From assembly GCF_963675905.1 (NCBI RefSeq), contig NZ_OY780936.1, positions 124,001-188,000 of the forward strand: DNA of 64,000 bases, given 5' to 3'. Positions 35,332-44,418 of the stretch are shown here, in pieces; position 1 is the first letter of the stretch, and each line of letters opens with the position of its first letter. The stretch comes from an uncultured Bacteroides sp. Lineage in GTDB: Bacteria; Bacteroidota; Bacteroidia; Bacteroidales; Bacteroidaceae. The notes below the pieces were generated by a model. The model was not told the DNA's origin and searched no databases. It saw only the letters and a list, made by a program, of their open reading frames with translations. The position numbers were made by a program, and so were the translations under genes.

Positions 35332-38040
35332 TTACTCGCTTTTTGCTTTTTCTATCAGCTTGTCACCTTGTGCTTCAGCTTCCTTTACTAATTTATCCGA
35401 TTCTTTCTTAGCTTGTTTTACCAAAACCTCTCCGGCTTTCTGAGCAGCAAGTTTCTTTAATATATTGCCTCCGGCTTTTGCAACTAAATCATCTGCTTGC
35501 TTTTGCGCTTCGGCTACTAGTCTATCTCCGGCTTTCTGAGCATTGGCAACTAAAGCCTCTTTCTGTTTCTGTGCATCACCTAAATCTATACCCAGTTTCT
35601 TTCCCACTTCACCGATAGCTTTGTTTTTAGCACTGCTGAGTACTTGTTTTGCCATGCTCTTTGTGTCGATAGAAACTTTTGGCGAAGTGAATGTTCCACC
35701 AATTTTAAGATCGAGCGTGCTGAGTTGTCCAAGAGTACCGGTTGAAGCAGGAAGTTTAATCTTTCCTGAATAATCAATAGTCTGATCCAGACCAGTAGTT
35801 CCTGAAAGGTTAAGCATTGTTTCACCAAGTTTAATGTCGAATGGTTTTGTAGACACCCGTCCGTCTTTAATGGTGAAATCTATCTTCATGTCCTTCACTT
35901 TCATGTTCTTCAGACTCTCTTTCTTTACAGCTGTGGCAATCTTATCGATAACATTAACACCGCTGAGGCTGATGTCTTTTGTAGATAAACTACCGGCTCC
36001 TTGCATAGAAGTAAATACCGGAGATAATTGTTCATCAAGTTTGGTAGAAATATTCATATTTCCAGAGAAGTCTCCCTTAAGACCTTCGAAGATAGGTGCC
36101 AGTTTCTGAACCATATCCAGTTCTTTGTAAGCCTGTGCAAAAGAAATGCTGTTCATCTTAAATCCGGCATTCAGGTCGGGACTTTTTACGCTTTGAGCTG
36201 TAGAATAAGAACCATTCATTACAACCGATCCACCCATGGTGTTCATTGACAGATTCTGCATATCTACCTTGCCGTCTTTAACCAATAACTTTCCGTTCAT
36301 GTTATTGAAAGCCATTTTATCAAAGAGTACCTGTTTCATGTTGGCAGTCATATTGAAATCGATATTCTTAGGAATTTCAATAGCTGAAGTTGCAGTACTT
36401 GTTGTTGTGGTAGCAGCAGTTGCGCCCTGAGCTGTTCCCGAAGTTCCGGTTGCAGTGGTGGAGGTAGTTCCCATAAAGTCGTTCAGGTTAAAGTAGTTAG
36501 ACTTTATGTTCATTGTACCTTTCAACGTTTTGTCTTTCAGAACATATCCCATGTAGTTCTCCAGTCGGCAATCGGCTGTAATGTCATTCTTGCCAATCTT
36601 TACGGTAGTTTCGCTTAGGTTAAGATATTTAGGAGAGAAAGTAAAGGTAGATCTTTGAATATCTACATCAGGCATATCTTTCATCTTTAGTTTCATATTG
36701 CTAAGCTTCAAAGAACCTGAAGCCTGGAACTTGTCATACTGTTCTTTTTCTATGTAAGACATACGGCCCGCCATATTTACATCGGCACTGATAATACCAT
36801 TCAGAGCCATACCTTCATCCAGTGGATATACCTGTTTAATCATTCCCAGATTTAGAGTACCTTTTGCGCTACCTTTTACATCAGGATCACTTACAGGAGT
36901 CTTGATGATAGAGGTTAAGCTAAACTGATTGCCTGCCATGCGAAAGCTGAACGGATTGATGTTTACCTCGGTTAAATCTGCACTACCGCCCGGATTCTTC
37001 ACACTTGCATTGATATTTATCTGATCTACCCCCATAGGAAGTGACGGATATTTGAATGTTCCATTCTTTACCACCATACTTGCATTGAAAGCAGGTAAAG
37101 TGTCGCCCAGCATAATGCCCTTAGCGTTGACTTTAAGAGAAACATTACCGGTAGCTTTTACATCTTCAAAATCTTTAGCATAGATAGCCGGTATCAGAGA
37201 AAGCACATCTTTAAAGCCCACTTCGTTAGTGTTAACCTTCAAGTCCATATCCGTACCGCCATTGTTGAGCATAGCCACCCATCCGTCAACATCTGCCTTG
37301 ATAGCATTCAGCTGGAATTTGTTTTCTTTCAGGGTATATTTACTATGAGCAAGGTCGGCATCCAAATCCATATCTGCAGAGACAACCGCATTGCTGATAT
37401 AAGGAATTGCGCCCATCTTGAATGTAAATCCTTTACTTTTAGCAGCAATCTTCAGAGTAGAGCGATCGGCAGTCAAGTCGCCGGAACATTCTGTGTTCAG
37501 TCCCACGATTGAAGCATACATATCCGCCTGACGATCATCATAGATGATGTTTACGTTGTCTGTAGTAAACTTTTTAAGCTTCAATTTAAATGGTGTAGTT
37601 TCTTCTGTTGCAGGAGTAGCTTTGGTGGTGTCGGCTTTCATTATATCCCAGTTCACCTTTCCGTTCTTCAGAACTATGGCATGGATATAGGCATCTGATA
37701 TCTCAATTTTAGAAACATCATAGCCACTGCTTCCAAATAGGGAGAAAAGATCAATAGCTACTGTAGCGTCTCCGGCTTTTACCAAAGTATCTTTAGCAAA
37801 CTCATCGACCCCTTTCAGGTAGAAGTTATTCAGAGAAATAGAAGCTTTAGGGAAGTTCTTGAACAAGCTAATGTTCAAATCTTCGAAGCCAAATCTGGCA
37901 TTTAGCATCTTATTACCTTCTGTAATAACTATCTTCTCAATTTTTCCGCGAAAAGCATACGGCAATATTGCCATAAGTGCCAGAATACATACAATTACAA
38001 GACCTGTAATTTTTAAACTTTTCTTTGTTCTTTGATTCAT
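35332..38040 (-). CDS. AsmA-family envelope protein with amphipathic repeat tail
   Basis: A 902-residue inner-membrane-anchored protein of the AsmA group, whose members are linked to outer-membrane lipid traffic. One transmembrane helix near residues 10-30 is followed by the AsmA start FGFEDLNISLFKNFPKASISL. A long beta-rich region runs to ~780, interrupted by a low-complexity Thr/Ala linker near 520-550. The final ~95 residues are an Ala/Lys/Glu-rich helix with repeats of the form AQKxxDxLVxxA. AsmA proteins normally lack such a tail in my knowledge. The gene sits between the helicase and the Sua5-type gene on one strand with gaps under 20 bases. Confidence 0.88.
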   Translation of the reverse strand: MNQRTKKSLKITGLVIVCILALMAILPYAFRGKIEKIVITEGNKMLNARFGFEDLNISLFKNFPKASISLNNFYLKGVDEFAKDTLVKAGDATVAIDLFSLFGSSGYDVSKIEISDAYIHAIVLKNGKVNWDIMKADTTKATPATEETTPFKLKLKKFTTDNVNIIYDDRQADMYASIVGLNTECSGDLTADRSTLKIAAKSKGFTFKMGAIPYISNAVVSADMDLDADLAHSKYTLKENKFQLNAIKADVDGWVAMLNNGGTDMDLKVNTNEVGFKDVLSLIPAIYAKDFEDVKATGNVSLKVNAKGIMLGDTLPAFNASMVVKNGTFKYPSLPMGVDQININASVKNPGGSADLTEVNINPFSFRMAGNQFSLTSIIKTPVSDPDVKGSAKGTLNLGMIKQVYPLDEGMALNGIISADVNMAGRMSYIEKEQYDKFQASGSLKLSNMKLKMKDMPDVDIQRSTFTFSPKYLNLSETTVKIGKNDITADCRLENYMGYVLKDKTLKGTMNIKSNYFNLNDFMGTTSTTATGTSGTAQGATAATTTTSTATSAIEIPKNIDFNMTANMKQVLFDKMAFNNMNGKLLVKDGKVDMQNLSMNTMGGSVVMNGSYSTAQSVKSPDLNAGFKMNSISFAQAYKELDMVQKLAPIFEGLKGDFSGNMNISTKLDEQLSPVFTSMQGAGSLSTKDISLSGVNVIDKIATAVKKESLKNMKVKDMKIDFTIKDGRVSTKPFDIKLGETMLNLSGTTGLDQTIDYSGKIKLPASTGTLGQLSTLDLKIGGTFTSPKVSIDTKSMAKQVLSSAKNKAIGEVGKKLGIDLGDAQKQKEALVANAQKAGDRLVAEAQKQADDLVAKAGGNILKKLAAQKAGEVLVKQAKKESDKLVKEAEAQGDKLIEKAKSE

Positions 38041-38052
38041 AATATCTATGTC

Positions 38053-40065
38053 TTAGTTACTTGAATTATCTTTTTCTTTCCTTAATTCTTCGGCTATACG
38101 CCAATGAATTGCTGCTTTTTCTTCATCTCCCAGTCGGGAATAAGCATCGCCTAACAATTCGTGCGATTTATCATGCTCAGGTTTTATAGAACAAGCCTTT
38201 TCCAAATCGGCAATACCTTCTTCTATATGATTCAGCTGTAGATGAATTTTTCCTCTGTTGTACCGAGGCTTGAATGCTCTTGGACTTAGCTTGACAGCTT
38301 CGTTCAGGCATGCCAATGCTTCGGGTATTTTATTATCCTCGAAAAGAGTTAATCCCTTTCTTACCCAGGCATCAACCATTTTAGGGTCCAACTCCAGCGC
38401 TTTATCATAATTGGCCAGTGCAGCCCGAAGATCATGCGCATGAGTAATACACTGATTACCCATGACGTAATATTCCTTGGCATACTTTTTCAGATTAGCG
38501 CGTTGCTCCTCCATTTTCCTCTTAATAGCAACGTTTTCCTCCTTTAGTTTGTTTATGATTCCCAGCTTTTTTCGTATAAATCTTTTTACGACAGGTCTTT
38601 CTATGTCATATCTGGAATGGATGGCTAAAAAGAACTGCTCCAGGAATTCTTCAAAGTTTCCGCTGTCAAATTGCTTAACAGCTTCCGCATATTGAATATC
38701 GGCCTGAGCTTGCTTTAGTGCTTTTTCAATTGCCAGCTGGTTATTGAAACGTGTGGCAAAGTCCACAATTTCCTGTCTCACGAATATATCTCCGCGGGAA
38801 ATTTGTTTCTTTAGCTGAATACCTTCCAAAGAGGTACATCGGCTAAGTGCTACATACGCTTGTCCGCCGGCAAATACCCCTCCGCTAAAGTCAACAACCA
38901 CTCTGCTAAAAGTAAGGCCCTGACTTTTGTGAACAGTAATGGCCCATGCCAACCGAATGGGATATTGCGTGAATACACCCAGTTCCTCTTCTTCTATCTT
39001 TTTTTCTTTCTCGTTATATACGTAGCGAATGTTGCGCCAGCAGTCTTTGTTTACGTCGCATTCCTTTCCATCGTCCGTAAGTACGTAGATAGTGCCTTCT
39101 TCGTCGATGGCAGAAATTACTCCAATGGTTCCGTTTACCCAGCGACGTTCGTAATCGTTCTTGATAAATATAATCTGTGCACCCACTTTCAGCTCCAAGT
39201 CTTTCTGGGTAGGCAGACTGCTTTCCGGAAAATCTCCGGTTATCTCACCTCTGAATATCACAGAATCACCCGGCAACTCGGCCAGTTTTTTTTCATTGAT
39301 GAAGTCTACATTATCGCGCCTGGTGGCCAAAGTGATGTACATATCTTCTTCAGATTCCTCTATACGAGTATTGTATCTGGTATTGAGCAATTGCAAGTCG
39401 GCAGCACCGGCGGTGTTGTTACGGATATGGTCCAGAACACTTACAAAAACCTTGTCAGTTTGACGGTAAACCTTTTTAAGTTCAATTGATACCAGATCAA
39501 TTTCACCAAAGACCCTTGCCGAAAAGAAAAATGGCGAAGGATAAAAACGATTCAAAATCTCCCGTTCGTCATTCTTTATAACAGGCTCCAACTGGTAAAC
39601 ATCACCCACTAGAAGTATTTGCTTACCACCAAACGGCTCCCTCATGTTATTGGAATAGATTCTCAGCACCCTATCTACAAAGTCGATAATATCTGCACGT
39701 ACCATCGAGATCTCATCAATGATAATTAGCTCAACCTCCTTAATTAACTTGCGGTGTGCAGAGCGATATTTCAGGAACTCGTGAATTCGTCCGCCCTGAA
39801 GACTAAAGTTTGGATCATCGGGTAGGAGAGGGTAAAAGGGAAGTTTAAAAAAGCTGTGAAGTGTACTACCACCCGCATTGATTGCTGCTATGCCCGTTGG
39901 AGCAAGAACTACATGCTTCTTTCGGGTATTTTCACAAATATATTTCAGAAATGTAGATTTTCCCGTACCAGCCTTTCCAGTTAAAAAGACGGATTGCCGG
40001 GTATATTGAATTAAGTTCAGTGCATCCTGAAACTCTTTGTTATCCGTATCGATAGTAAATTTCAC
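38053..40065 (-). CDS. Pif1/RecD-like helicase with C-terminal TPRs
   Basis: A 670-residue superfamily 1B helicase. Walker A GKAGTGKS is at residues 30-37, followed by HVVLAPTGIAAINAGGSTLHSFF (typical of Pif1), Walker B ELIIIDEISMVRADI, and the C-terminal AWAITVHKSQGLTF motif. From about residue 560 there are TPR units (ALANYDKALELDPKMVDAW, ALACLNEAVKLSPRAFKPRY, GIADLEKACSIKPEH). The start is set at GTG 40065 because a -7 box at 40091-40098 excludes the upstream extension to 40119. Pif1 enzymes act on structured DNA; the TPRs suggest a protein partner. Confidence 0.88.
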   Translation of the reverse strand: MKFTIDTDNKEFQDALNLIQYTRQSVFLTGKAGTGKSTFLKYICENTRKKHVVLAPTGIAAINAGGSTLHSFFKLPFYPLLPDDPNFSLQGGRIHEFLKYRSAHRKLIKEVELIIIDEISMVRADIIDFVDRVLRIYSNNMREPFGGKQILLVGDVYQLEPVIKNDEREILNRFYPSPFFFSARVFGEIDLVSIELKKVYRQTDKVFVSVLDHIRNNTAGAADLQLLNTRYNTRIEESEEDMYITLATRRDNVDFINEKKLAELPGDSVIFRGEITGDFPESSLPTQKDLELKVGAQIIFIKNDYERRWVNGTIGVISAIDEEGTIYVLTDDGKECDVNKDCWRNIRYVYNEKEKKIEEEELGVFTQYPIRLAWAITVHKSQGLTFSRVVVDFSGGVFAGGQAYVALSRCTSLEGIQLKKQISRGDIFVRQEIVDFATRFNNQLAIEKALKQAQADIQYAEAVKQFDSGNFEEFLEQFFLAIHSRYDIERPVVKRFIRKKLGIINKLKEENVAIKRKMEEQRANLKKYAKEYYVMGNQCITHAHDLRAALANYDKALELDPKMVDAWVRKGLTLFEDNKIPEALACLNEAVKLSPRAFKPRYNRGKIHLQLNHIEEGIADLEKACSIKPEHDKSHELLGDAYSRLGDEEKAAIHWRIAEELRKEKDNSSN

Positions 40066-40090
40066 GTTTTTACCTGTTATTAGTATATTA

Positions 40091-40098
40091 CAAAGATA
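40091..40098 (-). promoter_or_regulatory. -7 box (TATCTTTG) for the helicase operon
   Basis: An exact match on the - strand. Transcription would start near 40084, leaving the GTG at 40065 as the only sensible start. It probably drives helicase-AsmA-Sua5. Confidence 0.7.
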
Positions 40099-40170
40099 AG
40101 ATATATTACGAAAATACAATAAATGATTTTATTAAATACTAATGAATGACGTGTAAAATGAAATATTAAA

Positions 40171-40178
40171 TATATTTG
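40171..40178 (+). promoter_or_regulatory. -7 box (TATATTTG) for the small barrel gene
   Basis: An exact TAnnTTTG match on the + strand, giving a leader of about 80 bases before the ATG at 40263. Confidence 0.6.
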
Positions 40179-40262
40179 CATAAAATTCATTATTAAAATG
40201 AAAGCTAAACTAAATTCGCAGACACTTATATTTTTTGTATTAAAAACTAAACGATTTAAAAA

Positions 40263-40760
40263 ATGAGAAAACTATTTTTATCATTAGGACTAATGTTTTT
40301 AGTCTCAATGGGTTATGCACAGAGTCCTCTTCGTGTAGGACAAACTCAACTTAATGTCGGTCTTGGATTGTCAGACTACGGTTTGCCTGTATATGTAGGT
40401 TTCGACCACGCTGTTCACCCAGATATTACTCTAGGTGGAGAATTATCTTACCGCGGTTATGATGATCATGATTATTATGATTACCATCTAAATTCATGGG
40501 GAATTTCGGGTAATGGTAATTATCACTTTAATAGCATTCTTGACATTCCAAGGAATTGGGATTTTTATGCAGGACTAAATGTTGGTTTTTACGTTTGGAA
40601 TGCACCAGATGGTTACCATGGAGATCATACATCGGGATTAGGTCTTGGAGCACAGATTGGCGGTCGTTATTACTTCAACAATAAGGTTGGTATTAATCTT
40701 GAAGTTGGTGGTGGCAATGAATTTAGCGGAGGTAAAATAGGTCTTACTATTAAACTGTAA
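40263..40760 (+). CDS. Small outer-membrane beta-barrel protein
   Basis: A 165-residue exported protein with signal peptide ending GYAQS. The mature part alternates polar and aromatic residues with Gly-rich turns (LGLSDYGLPVYVGFDHA, LGLGAQIGGRYYFN), consistent with an eight-stranded barrel of the OmpW/OmpA-like size. The acidic, His/Tyr-rich YDDHDYYDYH would be an external loop and could bind metal; this is inference. It is monocistronic, with its own promoter and a perfect terminator. Confidence 0.75.
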   Translation: MRKLFLSLGLMFLVSMGYAQSPLRVGQTQLNVGLGLSDYGLPVYVGFDHAVHPDITLGGELSYRGYDDHDYYDYHLNSWGISGNGNYHFNSILDIPRNWDFYAGLNVGFYVWNAPDGYHGDHTSGLGLGAQIGGRYYFNNKVGINLEVGGGNEFSGGKIGLTIKL

Positions 40761-40780
40761 TAAATTTATTTTTTCAGCGA

Positions 40781-40819
40781 AGAGCCTTATTTCATTTTTA
40801 GAAATAAGGCTCTTTTTTT
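40781..40819 (+). terminator. Terminator after the small barrel gene
   Basis: AGAGCCTTATTTC (40781-40793) pairs perfectly with GAAATAAGGCTCT (40801-40813), followed by seven or so T residues. Confidence 0.92.
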
Positions 40820-40910
40820 GTGATTGGATACTTTTAAAAGATACTTTCAGCGTAGTTTAATTATTTCTTCCCGAAAGCTAATTAATTTATTAACTATATG
40901 TTTATAATAA

Positions 40911-40965
40911 GGTGTAGACTATAATAATATAGATGGTAGACTATATATTGCTAAGGTCTACACCT
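40911..40965. repeat. Palindromic repeat, relative D (GGTGTAGAC)
   Basis: Starts AGGTGTAGAC and ends GGTCTACACCT, with a second GGTAGAC 22 bases after the first. This is another 22-base-period element with complementary ends, like the one at 18422 but with GTAGAC cores. Edges are accurate to about one base. It lies in the 372-base gap before the SPFH gene, which otherwise holds only the barrel gene terminator and AT-rich sequence. Confidence 0.55.
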
Positions 40966-41132
40966 TTTTTAAAAAAGCTCTAAAATAAAGATAAAATATA
41001 TACTGAATAAATTATCAAGCTTAATTGATAAATGATGTTAAGTACCTTAATAAATTATCACAAAACATTTGTTTATCTTAAAAATTATCAACAATATTTG
41101 TGAAATGAAAAATTAAAAAAAAAGAAAATATC

Positions 41133-42095
41133 ATGGAAACTGCTGAATTTGATTTCAAAGGATTTAAAATGAATGGATTTATGATGCTATTTCTTAATAT
41201 CTGTTTGATATTTGTAAGTGTGGCAATGTTTATCTATTATGACGTATTAGGAACTTTAGGAATTATTTTAGGAGTGATAGGAATAATTTCCTGTTTCTTT
41301 ATTTTGGCAGGTTTCATGCAATTGGAACCAAATCAGGCACGGGCCATGGTCTTTTTTGGAAAATACAAAGGAACGTTCAAAGAAACCGGCTTTTTTTGGG
41401 TAAATCCTTTTCTTGATAAGAAGAAACTTTCACTACGTGCTAGGAATCTTGATGTGAAGCCTATTAAAGTAAACGATAAAACCGGTAATCCGATAATGAT
41501 TGGATTGGTTTTGGTATGGAAGCTTAAGGATACATATAAGGCTATGTTCGAGATTGATTCTCAGACATTGGCAGAGGCTGGGGCAACTTCTCCAAATGCG
41601 GCTGTCAGTCTAGGAAATTCTGTAGCCGGACGTATGACTGCATTCGAGAATTTTGTTAAAATACAGAGCGATGCTGCTCTTCGACAGGTGGCCGGACAGT
41701 ATGCTTATGATGATAATGAAGGAGAAACTAGCGGACTTACTCTTCGTTCGGGTGGGGATGAGATAAATATTCAGTTAGAACAGAAGCTGAACGAACGTTT
41801 AGCTATGGCCGGAATTGAGGTTGTCGAAGCAAGACTTAATTATCTGGCTTATGCACCTGAGATTGCAGCAGTGATGCTTCGCCGTCAGCAGGCCTCTGCT
41901 ATTATTTCTGCTCGAGAAAAGATAGTGGAAGGTGCAGTGTCTATGGTAAAAATGGCTCTGACAAAGCTTTCTGATGAAAAGATTGTAGAATTGAACGAAG
42001 AGAAAAAAGCAGCAATGGTGAGCAATCTTCTGGTTGTTCTTTGTGCCGATGAGGCTGCTCAGCCGGTTGTAAATGCCGGAGCTCCAAATAACTAA
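41133..42095 (+). CDS. SPFH (band 7/stomatin-like) membrane protein
   Basis: A 320-residue inner-membrane scaffold protein. Two hydrophobic segments (residues ~12-35 and ~40-62) precede the SPFH domain, which starts near [19 protein letters not shown] and includes [35 protein letters not shown] helical C-terminal part follows with [28 protein letters not shown]. Such proteins organise membrane microdomains and often act with a partner. The neighbours downstream are a tiny membrane peptide frame and a DUF1648 protein, both membrane-associated. Confidence 0.9.
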   Translation: METAEFDFKGFKMNGFMMLFLNICLIFVSVAMFIYYDVLGTLGIILGVIGIISCFFILAGFMQLEPNQARAMVFFGKYKGTFKETGFFWVNPFLDKKKLSLRARNLDVKPIKVNDKTGNPIMIGLVLVWKLKDTYKAMFEIDSQTLAEAGATSPNAAVSLGNSVAGRMTAFENFVKIQSDAALRQVAGQYAYDDNEGETSGLTLRSGGDEINIQLEQKLNERLAMAGIEVVEARLNYLAYAPEIAAVMLRRQQASAIISAREKIVEGAVSMVKMALTKLSDEKIVELNEEKKAAMVSNLLVVLCADEAAQPVVNAGAPNN

Positions 42096-42126
42096 CTAAT
42101 TTTAAATTTAAATAAAGACTAAAGGT

Positions 42127-42189
42127 ATGATTATTGTTGTAGGTATAGTAGCATTCGTTGTCAATTTAATATTTATATTGACTCGTTAA
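42127..42189 (+). CDS. Possible 20-residue membrane peptide between SPFH and DUF1648 genes
   Basis: ATG at 42127 opens a frame reading MIIVVGIVAFVVNLIFIL-Thr-Arg, one continuous hydrophobic helix with a positive end, stopping at TAA. It begins 31 bases after the SPFH stop and is preceded by AAAGG. If translated it would be a membrane micropeptide of the SPFH operon. At this size chance cannot be excluded, and no family is known to me. Confidence 0.3.
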   Translation: MIIVVGIVAFVVNLIFILTR

Positions 42190-42263
42190 TAAGGTAAATA
42201 AGGCATTTATTCATTTGCCTTATTATTTATTTATTGGATTGTTCTAGTAAGAAAAGCAGTTTT

Positions 42264-42788
42264 ATGATTAAATTCTTTTCAGTTAGAAGGCAAAAGTTGC
42301 CAGAAGTTCGTGCTCCACGAGCTTTTGGTGATAAGATTCTTGAGGCAATAGCCGTTCTTCTTTTATTGGGAATATGGGTGGTCGCTTTTATTTTATATAA
42401 TAAGGCGCCCGATGTAATTCCTACTCATATTAATATTTATGGAAAAGCTGACAGGATAGGAAGCAAAGATACGTTGCTTGTTCTTGCTGGAATAGCAACA
42501 TTTGTTATGGCTTTAACCGGATACAGATCATTCTTCCCTTCAAGGATGTCTCGTTTCCCTGTGCAGATAACTGAGAAAAATATGCTTATTCAGTATGCCT
42601 TGATAGCTCGTTACCTTCGTGTATTGAATGTTTTGGTTGGTATGTTGTTCGTTAATATGTTATTCAGTCTTTCCGATTTCTTTCTTTCAATTGGAAATGG
42701 AATATTTGAAATTCTGATGGTAATAATCGTGGTACTGCTATTACTTTCTGCAGTTATTTATAATATTCTGGCCAGGAGATATAGATAA
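42264..42788 (+). CDS. DUF1648 membrane protein
   Basis: A 174-residue protein with four predicted transmembrane segments. After the first segment comes the DUF1648 signature, DVIPTHINIYGKADRIGSK, followed by three more hydrophobic stretches. DUF1648 also occurs in SdpI, an immunity and signalling protein of Bacillus, but this protein is shorter and no immunity role is shown. ATG 42264 is preferred over the TTG at 42234, which lacks support. It lies 168 bases after the SPFH stop on the same strand and may belong to that operon. Confidence 0.75.
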   Translation: MIKFFSVRRQKLPEVRAPRAFGDKILEAIAVLLLLGIWVVAFILYNKAPDVIPTHINIYGKADRIGSKDTLLVLAGIATFVMALTGYRSFFPSRMSRFPVQITEKNMLIQYALIARYLRVLNVLVGMLFVNMLFSLSDFFLSIGNGIFEILMVIIVVLLLLSAVIYNILARRYR

Positions 42789-42797
42789 TGTTATCAG

Positions 42798-43703
42798 CTA
42801 AGAATTAAGCTTCTTTTTGATATAATCCATAATATATTCTTCCTGATTAGGGTGAAACCAGGTGATATCATTATCTCTTTTGAACCAGGTCATCTGTTTA
42901 CGAGAATAGATACGTGAGTTTTGCTTGATTTTTTCTATAGCGAAAGGTAAATCCCAAACGCCATCGAGATAGTTAAAAAGCTCCTTGTAACCAACTGTAT
43001 TCAGGGAGTTAAGATGCTTGTATGGGTATACGGATTTTACTTCTTCTAACAGGCCATCTTCCATCATGATATCTACACGACGGTTAATTCGTTCGTAAAG
43101 TTCTTCACGATCGCGGGTAAGTCCTATTTTAAGGATGTGAAATGGTCTTTCCCTTGTAGAGCGAGTGCGGAAAGAAGTATAAGTCTTTCCTGTCATGTAG
43201 CAAATCTCCAACGCGTGTATAACCCGTTTGGGGTTTTTTAGATCAACAATCTTGTAATATTCAGGGTCAAGAAGCTTTAATTCACTGCATAAACGTTCCA
43301 ATCCTTCTGATTCATATCTGTGAATCAACAGCTCGCGTGTTTCCTTATCTACGGTAGGTATATCATCAATGCCCTTACAAACAGCATCAACATACATCAT
43401 TGATCCGCCGGTCATAACAATAACATCTTTGGATTGAAAAAGCTTTTCCAGAAGTTTTAATACCTCAGCTTCGTATTGTGCGGCACTGTAGTAATCAGTC
43501 AGTTTAAGTGTGCCTACGAAGTAATGTGGAACTTTATTAAGTTGCTCGGGAGTAGGAGCAGCAGTTCCTATTTTAAGATCGGCATACAGCTGTCGGGAAT
43601 CGGAAGAAATAATTGGTGAACCAAAATTTTCGGCCAAGCGTAAACTTAGCTCCGTCTTTCCGACACCTGTAGGCCCTATGAGAACTAGTAAGGTTTTAGC
43701 CAT
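42798..43703 (-). CDS. miaA: tRNA dimethylallyltransferase
   Basis: Adds a dimethylallyl group to A37 of tRNAs reading UNN codons. It is 301 residues. The P-loop [11 protein letters not shown] is at residues 8-18, [19 protein letters not shown] follows, and [18 protein letters not shown] and the [13 protein letters not shown] block are typical of MiaA. Its ATG overlaps the stop codon of the upstream gene by one base (TAATG), implying coupled translation. Confidence 0.96.
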   Translation of the reverse strand: MAKTLLVLIGPTGVGKTELSLRLAENFGSPIISSDSRQLYADLKIGTAAPTPEQLNKVPHYFVGTLKLTDYYSAAQYEAEVLKLLEKLFQSKDVIVMTGGSMMYVDAVCKGIDDIPTVDKETRELLIHRYESEGLERLCSELKLLDPEYYKIVDLKNPKRVIHALEICYMTGKTYTSFRTRSTRERPFHILKIGLTRDREELYERINRRVDIMMEDGLLEEVKSVYPYKHLNSLNTVGYKELFNYLDGVWDLPFAIEKIKQNSRIYSRKQMTWFKRDNDITWFHPNQEEYIMDYIKKKLNS

Positions 43704-44263
43704 TAAAAGCTCCCTTTGTCAAAAGAATCATCAGCAATACTATTAATGTCTATATCGAATCCTTCTGTGTCAAAGTCTTCAGTATCAAAAGTTTCATCGC
43801 CATAGAAGTTCTCGTCTAAATCAATGGTAGTATTAGTTGCTGCCATATCTTCAAAATCAATGACTTGTTTAGGCGCAATACCCGATTTCTTGGAACAAAT
43901 AGCTTTGTCCAAGTCTTTACCTGTGATGATTTCCGATAATTCAATGAAGAATGAACGTTCTGTCATGTAATCAAAAACATAAATCAGCTTTTGTTTTTCA
44001 TCTTCAATTAAATCACTTAATAGTGTGTCTTTCATAACCCAGCTATCTTCCTCTGAATTGTTGTCCATATCTTCGAGGGTGATTTCTTTTTCTTTTTCCC
44101 AATCTTCATCACAAATAAAGAAAGAGGTCATTTGATCATTTGAATAGTCAACTGATTTTAGAATAGCCTCGTGTAAATCCTGGAAGGTTGCTTCTGAATC
44201 AATTTGTATTTCTCTGACAAAATCATCAACTTCATCAGATATGATTGTGAATCTGTATACCAT
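43703..44263 (-). CDS. Acidic pRiA4b ORF-3-like protein
   Basis: A 186-residue very acidic cytoplasmic protein. The N-terminal [21 protein letters not shown] with [25 protein letters not shown] matches the plasmid pRiA4b ORF-3/IS1096 passenger-protein fold. The C-terminal third is dominated by Asp/Glu ([20 protein letters not shown]). The family name comes from mobile elements but the function is unknown, and here nothing mobile is nearby. It is translationally coupled to miaA. A TAAAAGTA-like box near 44289 (- strand TACTTTTA) is one base off the -7 consensus. Confidence 0.75.
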   Translation of the reverse strand: MVYRFTIISDEVDDFVREIQIDSEATFQDLHEAILKSVDYSNDQMTSFFICDEDWEKEKEITLEDMDNNSEEDSWVMKDTLLSDLIEDEKQKLIYVFDYMTERSFFIELSEIITGKDLDKAICSKKSGIAPKQVIDFEDMAATNTTIDLDENFYGDETFDTEDFDTEGFDIDINSIADDSFDKGSF

Positions 44264-44348
44264 ATTCTTTTTAAATTTATTGATGGCGTAAAAGTAGTAA
44301 AAATCTCAAAATGTACAATAATTAAGTTCTATTCGTTTATAAAAAAAG

Positions 44349-44388
44349 TAAAAGGGAAGAACCATCAATTCGATGATCTTCCCTTTTC
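44349..44388 (-). terminator. Terminator after lpxA
   Basis: AAAAGGGAAGA pairs with TCTTCCCTTTT, with an inner ATCA/TGAT-type pairing. On the - strand it is followed by a T-rich run. It separates the lpx operon from the miaA pair. Confidence 0.8.
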
Positions 44389-44418
44389 TGCTGAATATAA
44401 ACCTTACTATAGCAATGT

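Noticed and set aside
42234-42263. TTG start extending the DUF1648 protein by ten residues
   Set aside because: The extension (MDCSSKKSSF) has no family support and ATG 42264 gives a normal start.
38053-44263. Anti-phage defence island (helicase, SPFH, pRiA4b-like, DUF1648)
   Set aside because: Each has a simple housekeeping reading, they sit in separate transcripts among core genes, and no nuclease, toxin or integrase accompanies them.
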